Positions 40,081-47,452 of a stretch of 64,000 nucleotides of DNA are shown here, piece after piece. The notes beneath the pieces are model-generated. The model had not been told where the DNA came from, searched no databases, and saw only the letters and a list, made by a program, of their open reading frames with translations. The translations under genes were made by a program, and so were the position numbers. Source of the stretch: Betaproteobacteria bacterium (GTDB lineage: Bacteria > Pseudomonadota > Gammaproteobacteria > Burkholderiales > Usitatibacteraceae); NCBI GenBank assembly GCA_016709665.1, contig JADJMI010000001.1, positions 124,001 to 188,000 of the forward strand, read 5' to 3'. Position 1 is the stretch's first letter. Each line of letters opens with the position of its first letter.

Positions 40081-42344
40081 AGGCGCATCTCGAAGCGAAG
40101 GCCGCTGACGAGATGGCCGCGGCCCACCGTGCGCGACTGCTGGAACTGCGTGGGCAGTTCGTACGAGGACGCCGTGTGCGAATCGCGCGGCGTTACGCTC
40201 GCGAGCGTGAAGCGAAGGCGCGTGGCCGAGTCGATGTGCCACAGGAGGTACGTGTCCCACACGGCCTTGCGCCCGGTGCTCTCGCGCTGCTCGAACGTGA
40301 GGCGCGTGTCGTAACCCGGCGTCCAGTTCACCGCCGCGCCCACGGCGAAGGGCGAGCCGCGGAAACGGTAGTCGGCGCCGACGTTGGCCGTCATGTCCGG
40401 CTGGCTCGCGAGGCGGTTGTCCGGGCCCGGGACCTCGTCCACCTTCGAGCGGAAGAACGACGCGTTGGCGCGCACGTTGACCGCCGGGGCGCCCTCGACC
40501 AGCTCCGTCAGCACGAACTTGGTGTCGAACTCCAGGCCCGCCGTCTGCGCGCGGCCGAAGTTCTGCGGCCGCGTCACCCAGCGCTCCGAGGTCGACCAGC
40601 TCACCGATTCGAGCTCCGTCACGTTGCGGATCACGTCGCGCAGGCGGCGCGTGAAGACGTTCACCGAGACGACCCCGTTCTGCTTGAGGTAGCGCTCGAA
40701 GGCGAACTCCAGCCCGTTGGCGACCTCGGGCTTGAGGTTCGGGTTGCCGGCGAAGTCGGCGCTGGTGGGCTCGTTGGGGCCGGGCACCGGGTCCTGCGAA
40801 TTCAGGCGCGGCCGGGCGACGAGGTTCTGCGTGGGCGGCGCGCGGTAGCTCTGCGTGAGCGACAGGCGCAACTGGTCGCGCCTGGGCGCGTCGAAGCGCC
40901 AGACCATGTGCGCGAGCGGGTTCACCACCCGGCTCGTGTTGCGCACCGGCGCGTTCTCGTCCTGGCTCTTGGTGAGGATCTCCTCCCAGCGCACGCCGAG
41001 CGAGGTGGACCAGTTGGGGTTCGGATCCCACTCGTCCTGCAACCACAGCGCCGAGCGCTGGGTGCTCACGTCGAACTCGGCCCCGAACCCGGCGAGCTGC
41101 GGCACGCCGTTCACGATCGTGAGCGGCCTTTCGGTGCGCTGCGATTCCTCGCGCTCGAGGCCCGTGGAAAAGGTGTGCGTCTCGCCCCAGCGCCGCGCCA
41201 CCTTGCCCGCCACGTTCCACGAGCGGTCGGAAATGTCGTTCACGGTGGTCTGCAGCAGCGTGCGCTCGCCCGCGGGGTCGAACTGCTCGGTGCGGCCGTC
41301 CACGTCCACCGTGAAGCGGCCGGCGCCGCCGCGCAACTCATACGTGGTGAGCGGGTCGAATCGCTTCTGCAGCATCGTCATGAAGCGCGCCGAGTCGAAG
41401 CTCGATTCCGTGCGCGAGCGCGCGGTGTCGTAGGGCGCGAGGCCCACCGCCTGGGTGAGGCGCGCCTCGGTCGCGCTTTCGTTGCGCGAGGAGACCATGA
41501 AGGGCTGGAAGCTGAACTGCTCGCCCGGCCCCAGGCGCCATTGCAGCCGCACCGTCCCGAAGACGCTCTTGTTCTCCCCCGTGTTCTGGTACTGGATGCG
41601 CTGGTCGCGCGTGAGCTCGCCCGAGGGAAGATCGGTGAACACGTTGCGCGTCTCGCTCTCGGTGCGCGTGTTGCGGTAGTTCGGCGAGATCGTGATGTTG
41701 TAGCTGCCCTTGTCGCTGAAGGTGTCGTTGCGCGTGTACGAGCCGTTGAACCCGGTGCGGCCGTTCTCGTGCGTCGCGCCCAGCTTGAAGTCGTTCATGC
41801 GCTTCCTGAGCGCCTCGCGCAGCACGATGTTGATGGTGCCGGCGATGGCGCGCGTGCCCGTCTCGGCGGTGGGCGCGCGCAGGATCTCGATGCGCTCGAC
41901 CTGCTCGGGCGCGATGTCCTCGATGGAAAATCCCGGCGGTATCCGTTCGCCGTTGATCAGGATCTGCGTGAAGCCCCCGCCCAGTCCGCGGAACGCGATG
42001 GGCCCGCCGCGGCCGGGCCGCCCGCCCTGGGTGACCCCCGGAAGGCGGCGCAACACGTCCGACAGGCTCGTATCGCCGTACTGCTCGATCTCGTCGCGGC
42101 CGATGATGATCTTCGAGGCCGTGGAATCTCGGCGGTCGGACGTGGTGGTGCGCCGCTGCTCGACGCTGATGGAATCCACCTTGGCGGGCGCATCGGCCTT
42201 CTCCGGAGGCTTCGCGGGAGTCGCCGCCGGCTTGGGCGAGGGCACGTCCTTGCCCGGTGGCGGGTCGGCGATCGGCTGGGCGAGGGCGGGCGTGAGGGCG
42301 AACAGGCAGGCGAAGGCGAGGCGGCGCGGCGCGAATCGGGGCAT
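40077..42344 (-). CDS. TonB-dependent outer-membrane receptor
   Basis: A 755-residue receptor. The signal peptide ends ALAQ. A Pro/Lys-rich linker of about 35 residues precedes the plug domain (IIIGRDEIEQYGDTSLSD, LRRLPGVT, RIEILRAPTAETGTRAIAG; cited in parts). The plug contacts are followed by a 22-strand barrel ending SGLRFEMRL. Receptors of this kind import siderophores, cobalamin or glycans. No TonB-ExbB or transporter genes are adjacent, so the ligand is unknown. The upstream gap of 115 bases shows no clear Fur box. Confidence 0.9.
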   Translation of the reverse strand: MPRFAPRRLAFACLFALTPALAQPIADPPPGKDVPSPKPAATPAKPPEKADAPAKVDSISVEQRRTTTSDRRDSTASKIIIGRDEIEQYGDTSLSDVLRRLPGVTQGGRPGRGGPIAFRGLGGGFTQILINGERIPPGFSIEDIAPEQVERIEILRAPTAETGTRAIAGTINIVLREALRKRMNDFKLGATHENGRTGFNGSYTRNDTFSDKGSYNITISPNYRNTRTESETRNVFTDLPSGELTRDQRIQYQNTGENKSVFGTVRLQWRLGPGEQFSFQPFMVSSRNESATEARLTQAVGLAPYDTARSRTESSFDSARFMTMLQKRFDPLTTYELRGGAGRFTVDVDGRTEQFDPAGERTLLQTTVNDISDRSWNVAGKVARRWGETHTFSTGLEREESQRTERPLTIVNGVPQLAGFGAEFDVSTQRSALWLQDEWDPNPNWSTSLGVRWEEILTKSQDENAPVRNTSRVVNPLAHMVWRFDAPRRDQLRLSLTQSYRAPPTQNLVARPRLNSQDPVPGPNEPTSADFAGNPNLKPEVANGLEFAFERYLKQNGVVSVNVFTRRLRDVIRNVTELESVSWSTSERWVTRPQNFGRAQTAGLEFDTKFVLTELVEGAPAVNVRANASFFRSKVDEVPGPDNRLASQPDMTANVGADYRFRGSPFAVGAAVNWTPGYDTRLTFEQRESTGRKAVWDTYLLWHIDSATRLRFTLASVTPRDSHTASSYELPTQFQQSRTVGRGHLVSGLRFEMRL

Positions 42345-42459
42345 GGTGTCGTTGTCGGTATCCCGCGGGGGGCGGGTCGTCCCGGGCCGGACCGGACCGG
42401 CAGGCGCGAAGTGTACCCGCCCCGTGTCGCGCCGGGCGTAACGAATGGTGTCCTTCGGC

Positions 42460-42882
42460 CTAGAGCCGTCCCCGGCAGCGGGCCGCGCCGCAGCGGCAGG
42501 CGAGGCGCCCTTCGTGGTGGTTGTCGCCGTAATCGAGCGTGAGCTCCTCGCCCGCGCGGATGTCCCGCAGGGCGTAGAACTCCGCGCGCTCGTCCGTGCG
42601 GCGCATGAAGGTGTTGGGCTCGCAGGAATGGTTGATGTACCGGAAGCCCGTGCGCATGCCCCGCGCGTCGATGGCCTTCGTCACCAGTTCGACGATCGCG
42701 ATCACCCGGCGCGCGCGGGCGCGATGCCGGGCCTCGCGGATGGTGATGACTTCGCCCTCGAACTCGCCGATCTTGGCGCGCCGCGCGATGGGGCCGCCCG
42801 CGAAGAGGCCGCGGCCCACGATCCGGCTGGGCCCGACGGTGAGCGCGTCGTGGGTGGGCGAGGAAAACGCGACCCGTTTCAT
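42460..42882 (-). CDS. SET domain protein (putative lysine methyltransferase)
   Basis: A 140-residue protein consisting of one SET domain. Conserved blocks are GRGLFAGGPI at the N-terminus, YINHSCEPN in the middle and GEELTLDYG near the C-terminus. A post-SET-like cysteine cluster (CRCGAARCRG) ends the protein. The family transfers methyl groups from S-adenosylmethionine to protein lysines, and bacterial members have few known targets. The ATG at 42882 gives the compact domain. It diverges from the SOUL gene. Confidence 0.85.
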   Translation of the reverse strand: MKRVAFSSPTHDALTVGPSRIVGRGLFAGGPIARRAKIGEFEGEVITIREARHRARARRVIAIVELVTKAIDARGMRTGFRYINHSCEPNTFMRRTDERAEFYALRDIRAGEELTLDYGDNHHEGRLACRCGAARCRGRL

Positions 42883-42970
42883 GGGACGAAAGTCTAGCAT
42901 CGGCGCGCGAGCACCGAACTCGCGAGCCCCCCGCAGGTCCATACTGCCCCTTCGCCCGCGCACGGTTCCC

Positions 42971-43609
42971 ATGAACTTCGCCTTCACGCTAGCCCTCGCC
43001 GCCGCACTCGCCGCACCCCCCGTCATGGCCCGCATCGAGGAACCCGCCTTCGACACCGAGAAATCGAGCGGCGACTTCGAGGTGCGGCGTTACGCTCCCC
43101 GTATCGTCGCGCAGGCCGAGGTCGAGGGCGACCTGTGGGGCGCCTCGAACGACGGCTTCCGGGTGATCGCCGGGTACATCTTCGGCAACAACGTTGCCGT
43201 GACAGGCGGCGGCGCCGAAAAGATCGCCATGACCGCTCCCGTGACGACCGAGCCCATCGCCGGGAAGATCGCGATGACGGCGCCGGTCACGATGGAGCGC
43301 ACGGGCGACGCCGCCGGCGGGCGCTACCGCATGCACTTCGTGATGCCGGCGCAGTACACGATGGCGACGCTGCCGCGCCCGAAGGACGAGCGCGTGAAGC
43401 TTCTCGAGTTGCCCCCCCAGCGCATGGCCGTGGTGAAGTTCTCGGGCCTCTCCGGCGAGGGCAAGGTGAAGGAGAAGACCGACGAGCTCCTCGCCTGGGT
43501 GAAGACCGAGGGCCTCGAGGCGGCCGGTCCCGTGCAGCTCGCCCGCTACGATCCGCCCTGGACGCTGCCGTTCCTGCGCCGCAACGAGGTCATGGTGCCG
43601 CTGCGCTAG
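42971..43609 (+). CDS. SOUL family haem-binding protein, exported
   Basis: A 212-residue protein with a signal peptide (MNFAFTLALAAALAAPPVMA). SOUL domain blocks follow: FEVRRYAPRIVAQ, EKIAMTAPVT (twice, the second as KIAMTAPVTMER) and YDPPWTLPFLRRNEV at the C-terminus. Such proteins bind haem or porphyrins. The 3' end overlaps the convergent MFS gene by 20 bases. Confidence 0.9.
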   Translation: MNFAFTLALAAALAAPPVMARIEEPAFDTEKSSGDFEVRRYAPRIVAQAEVEGDLWGASNDGFRVIAGYIFGNNVAVTGGGAEKIAMTAPVTTEPIAGKIAMTAPVTMERTGDAAGGRYRMHFVMPAQYTMATLPRPKDERVKLLELPPQRMAVVKFSGLSGEGKVKEKTDELLAWVKTEGLEAAGPVQLARYDPPWTLPFLRRNEVMVPLR

Positions 43610-44810
43610 GCGCGCGGTTGGCGGTCGCGCGCCACGCGATCGCCCCGGCCGCCGCGAGCATGCCCGAAGCGACGAGGAAGGGCAGGCCCGACGGGGTGCC
43701 CGTGCCGCCGGCGATCGCGAAAGCGAAGGCCTGCGTGAAGAGTCCGGGGCCGACCAGGCCCGAGATGGCTTGCAGGCTCGAGCAAGCGCCCTGCAGCTGA
43801 CCTTGCTCGGACGATCCGACGTGACGGCTCATGATGGCCTGCACCGAGGGGCCCGCGAGCCCCCAGAGCGCCATCACGGGAATGCCCGCGAGGAATACCC
43901 ACCCCGTCGCCGCCAGCCCGTAGATCGCCATGCCCGCGGCGCCGCACGCGAGGCCCAGGCCCAGCGCGAGCCGCTCGCCCAGGCGCTTCACCGCGGGACG
44001 GATGAGGCCGCCCTGCACGATCATCGAGCAGATGCCGACGCCCGCCAGCACCAGCCCCACGGCCATCTCGCCCCAGCCGTAGCGGTAACCCATGTAGAGC
44101 ACCGTGATGGCCGGGAAGACCACGTGCGCGAGCTGCATGAGGAAGAGCGCCGAGGCGAGGCCCAGGAGCTCCGGATGCGAGGCGAGCAGCTTGAGCGACC
44201 CGAGCGGATTGGCACGCTTCCACGCGAAGGCCGCGCGCTTCTCCCGGGGCAGCGACTCGGGCAGCACGAAGTAGCCGTAGGCCGCATTGGCGCAGGCGAG
44301 CGCGCCGGCCACCCAGAAAGGCAGTCGCGGGTCGATGCCGCCCAGCATCCCGCCCAGGGCCGGCCCGAGCGTGAAGCCCAGCCCGAACCCGGCCCCGACC
44401 ATCCCGAACGCGGCGGCGCGCTTCTCCGGCGGCGTCACGTCCGCGAGGTAGGCGAAGGCCGTCGCGAAGCTCGCGGCGGTGATGCCGGAAACGACGCGCC
44501 CGACGAAAAGCCACGCGAGGTTCGGCGCCAGCGCCATCAGGAAGTAGTCGAGCCCCAGGCCGAAGCAGGAGAGCAGGATCACGGGCCGGCGGCCGAAACG
44601 GTCGGAAAGCGCCCCGAGCACGGGCATGAAGACGAACTGCATGAGGGCCCACGCCGTGCCGAAGACGCCGTACACCTCGGCCGCGCGCGCCGTGTCGCCG
44701 CCCTCGAAGGCCTCGACGAGCTTGGGCAGCACCGGGATCACGATGCCCATCGCGATCACGTCCACCACGACGAGCGCGAAGATGAAGGCGAGAGCGGGGC
44801 GGCGGATCAA
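43590..44810 (-). CDS. MFS efflux transporter, tetracycline-resistance type
   Basis: A 406-residue major facilitator protein with twelve membrane segments. The start is probably TTG at 44810, giving MIRRPALAFIFALVVVDVIA (the TetA-like N-terminus with a membrane-embedded aspartate). Motif A is GALSDRFGRRPV near residues 68-79. It is similar to TetA class pumps, but chromosomal homologues often move other compounds and there is no TetR-type repressor gene beside it. Resistance is therefore not predicted. Confidence 0.85.
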   Translation of the reverse strand: MIRRPALAFIFALVVVDVIAMGIVIPVLPKLVEAFEGGDTARAAEVYGVFGTAWALMQFVFMPVLGALSDRFGRRPVILLSCFGLGLDYFLMALAPNLAWLFVGRVVSGITAASFATAFAYLADVTPPEKRAAAFGMVGAGFGLGFTLGPALGGMLGGIDPRLPFWVAGALACANAAYGYFVLPESLPREKRAAFAWKRANPLGSLKLLASHPELLGLASALFLMQLAHVVFPAITVLYMGYRYGWGEMAVGLVLAGVGICSMIVQGGLIRPAVKRLGERLALGLGLACGAAGMAIYGLAATGWVFLAGIPVMALWGLAGPSVQAIMSRHVGSSEQGQLQGACSSLQAISGLVGPGLFTQAFAFAIAGGTGTPSGLPFLVASGMLAAAGAIAWRATANRAPSAAAP

Positions 44811-44977
44811 GGCGGTTTCGTCCGGGGCGGTGGGGAAGCGGCGATTCTATCGAAGGCGGTGTCGGGCCCGGGCGACGGCGAATGCGCCCAAGGGCACCCT
44901 GCCCCCGGCGGCTATCGCCTAAGGTCGCCGCATCGCTTAAGCTTCGGCCTCCAGTCCACGACAACAGGGATACTCCC

Positions 44978-45406
44978 ATGAGCTTCGCTTCCGAATTCAA
45001 GGCATTCGCCCTCAAGGGCAACGTGATGGACCTCGCCGTCGGCGTGATCATCGGCGCGGCGTTCGGCAAGATCGTCGATTCCGTCGTCGGCGATCTCATC
45101 ATGCCCATCGTGAGCAAGATCTTCGGGGGGCTCGATTTCACCAGCCACTTCATCAAGCTCGCCGACGGGCCCGCGGGGATCCCGCAGACCCTGGTCGAGC
45201 TCAAGAAGGCCGGGGTACCCGTCTTCGCCTATGGCAGCTTCATCACCGTGGCCCTCAACTTCGCGATCCTCGCCTTCATCATCTTTCTCATGGTGAAGCA
45301 GGTGAACAAGATGAAATCCGAGGCGCCGCCGCCCGCGCCGCCCGCCACGCCGGAAGACGTCCTGCTGCTGCGCGAGATCCGGGACAACCTGAAGGCCGGA
45401 AAGTAA
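44978..45406 (+). CDS. mscL: Large-conductance mechanosensitive channel MscL
   Basis: A 142-residue channel subunit. The N-terminal FKAFALKGNVMDLAVGVIIGAAFGKIV holds the gate-forming TM1, here cited as GNVMDLAVGVIIGAAFGKIV. TM2 is LNFAILAFIIFLMVKQVNK and the charged C-terminal bundle helix ends DNLKAGK. It forms pentamers that open on hypo-osmotic shock. The 167-base upstream gap, divergent from the MFS gene, contains no obvious strong promoter. Ribosome site AGGGA. Confidence 0.95.
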   Translation: MSFASEFKAFALKGNVMDLAVGVIIGAAFGKIVDSVVGDLIMPIVSKIFGGLDFTSHFIKLADGPAGIPQTLVELKKAGVPVFAYGSFITVALNFAILAFIIFLMVKQVNKMKSEAPPPAPPATPEDVLLLREIRDNLKAGK

Positions 45407-45441
45407 CGCCGGCCGTCCCATCCTGGGGCCACCCCCCGGAA

Positions 45442-45460
45442 GCCCGCGAACCGGGCCTTT
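45442..45460 (+). terminator. Weak intrinsic terminator after mscL
   Basis: Arms GCCCG (45442-45446) and CGGGC (45452-45456) form a five-base stem with loop CGAAC, followed by CTTT. The short stem and T-run make it a weak candidate. It lies 35 bases after the mscL stop codon. Confidence 0.35.
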
Positions 45461-45534
45461 GACCTGCGGCAAATCCATTCCCGGTGCGCGCGTTAGCTTG
45501 GGGGCGACGAAACCCCCGAGCGGAGAGACGCGCC

Positions 45535-46032
45535 ATGAAACGCCAGGTCCGGCACCAGACGACGTTGCGGCACGAGCTGCGAGCCGAGATGACCTTGGGC
45601 GATCCCTACGCCGAGGCGGAGCGCCCCCTGAATCCCGCGGTCTGCACCGACTGCGGCGCCATCTTCAAGAACGGCCAGTGGGCCTGGGGCACGCCCTCGC
45701 GCGACGCCGTGCGCACGCTCTGCGCGGCCTGCCTTCGCGTCCGCGACCGGTTTCCCGCCGGCCACGTGACGCTGCGCGGGCCGTGGGTCGATTCGCACAA
45801 GGCGGAACTGTGCAAGCTGGTGGCGGATCACGAGGCGCAGACCAATCGCGAACGCCCGCTGGAGCGGGTGATCGGCATCGATTCGGGGCAGCATTCCGGC
45901 CTCACCATCACCACCACCGGCCGGCACCTCGCCCGCACGCTCGCGCATGCCGTGCAGGACAACTTCGAGGGGCGGCTGCGCGTGCGCTTCGAGGCGGACG
46001 ACAACCTCGTCCAGGCGGTCTGGTCGCGCTAG
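45535..46032 (+). CDS. BCAM0308 family protein (zinc-binding, unknown function)
   Basis: A 165-residue cytoplasmic protein. An N-terminal zinc-finger-like part has CTDCGAIFKNGQW and CAACLRVRDR, two CxxC pairs. A C-terminal beta-alpha part follows with VIGIDSGQHSGLTITTT and HLARTLAHAV. The layout resembles the uncharacterised BCAM0308 family common in Betaproteobacteria (recognised from memory). No function is established. It is convergent with the ligase gene at 46046. Confidence 0.75.
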   Translation: MKRQVRHQTTLRHELRAEMTLGDPYAEAERPLNPAVCTDCGAIFKNGQWAWGTPSRDAVRTLCAACLRVRDRFPAGHVTLRGPWVDSHKAELCKLVADHEAQTNRERPLERVIGIDSGQHSGLTITTTGRHLARTLAHAVQDNFEGRLRVRFEADDNLVQAVWSR

Positions 46033-46045
46033 GCGGCCGGGCGGC

Positions 46046-47444
46046 CTAGTTCTTCCGGTAGACCTGCCGGAACTTTCCGCTCACCGGGTGGGCGGCGAGG
46101 CGCGCGGCCTGCACGGTGATCGCGATGTCCGGCAGCCCCTGGCCCGATAGCCAGTCCGCGAGCGCCTTCTTCGCTTTCGCCAGCACCGCGGCGTTGCCGC
46201 CCTCGACCCGCAGGTGCAGCTTGCGAAGCCCCACCTGTTCCACCTGGAACCGGTGCACGCCCGCACCCTCCTCGATGGCCGTGCTGAGCGCGAGCGGCGT
46301 CACCGGGATCCGGTCGCCTTTCGCGTCGAGCAGCCGCAGGATCTCGTCGCGGCGCCCGTCGACGCGGATGCGCGGAAAGGGCCGGCCGCAGCCGCACGCG
46401 CCGGGCACCAGGGTCACGCTGTCGCCCAGTTCGTAGCGGATGAAAGGTTGCACGCGGTTGGCCAGGTTGGTGAGCAGCACCGTCGCCGACGGGCTCGCCC
46501 ACGGGCACCGCGGCGCCGCGCTCGTCCACGGGCTCGAGGATCACCCAGTCGGAATTCACGTGCAGTTCGCCCTTTTCGCATTCGAAGGCGATGTTCATGA
46601 ATTCCGAGGCCCCGTAATCGCCCGCGACGCGGGCACCGAAGGCGCTCTCGACGTATTGCCGGCACTGCGGCCCCATCCATTCGCCGCCATACCAGATCGT
46701 GTGCGGGGAACAGAGCAGTTCCCCCGCGTGCTTGCGCTCGGCGAGCGCGCGCAGCACCGTCGAGTAGGACGCGAGCACCGTCGGGCGGAAGGCCTCCAGC
46801 CGCCGCGCGATCTCGTCCAGCGGCGCGGTGACCGGGATCACGATCCCGTTCTTGGCGAACCACGGATGCAACGCGCGCAGCCGCTCCCACGTCACCACGC
46901 CGGCGAAGTGCCCGCCCGTGGCCGCGATGAGCGCGAACCGGTGCCCGCCCACGGACGTGCGCCAGTCCCACAGCGGGGCGAGCGCGCCCATGCGGGCGGT
47001 GCCCAGGGCGTCGTAGACGGCGAGCGCTTCCGGGTCCTGCACGAACAGGCCCGGGATGCCGGTCGTGCCGGAACTCGTGAACACCGCGTACTTGTCGCGG
47101 AAGGGGTGGCCGACGTGCCGCGGGTCGGCGACGAAGGCGCGCACCCGCTCGAGCGTCACTTCGCGGTCGGTCACCCAGTCGTCGAAGCGCGCCATGAGCT
47201 GGGAGCGGGTCACCGGGGGCAGGTCGGCGAGGCGCAGCGGCCGGGCCTGCGATACGTCCGCGTAGAGCTCGGCGTAGAAGGGCGAGGCGCGGCGCGCCCA
47301 TTGGACGAGGCGGCGCAGGCGGTCCTTCTGCAGGCGCTCGACGACCGAGGGGCCGCCGTTGCCCGCGAGGATGGCGTCGGCCACGACGTTGCCCCATCGC
47401 CACCAGGCGTCCATGAAGGACCATTGGCCTGGGGCCTTGGGCAC
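46046..47444 (-). pseudogene. Adenylate-forming ligase, phenylacetate-CoA ligase-like, frameshifted
   Basis: An ANL-superfamily enzyme related to phenylacetate-CoA/F390 ligases, about 465 residues. The nucleotide-binding loop is VFTSSGTTGIPGLFVQDP, with a second family block GDYGASEFMNIAFECE. The frame breaks at 46491-46493, after PVGEP. The C-terminal domain (LLTNLANRVQPFIRYELGD, RRDEILRLL, GKFRQVYRKN) continues one base away to the stop at 46046. One extra C in a CCC run explains it. GTG at 47444 with GGGGGA before it, or ATG at 47414, could be the start. It begins nine bases after the DUF349 stop. Substrate unknown. Confidence 0.8.
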
Positions 47445-47452
47445 GATTCCCC

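Noticed and set aside
43590..44810. Tetracycline resistance locus
   Set aside because: The transporter is of that MFS type but has no TetR partner, no mobile element and the base composition of its neighbours, so it looks like an ordinary chromosomal exporter.
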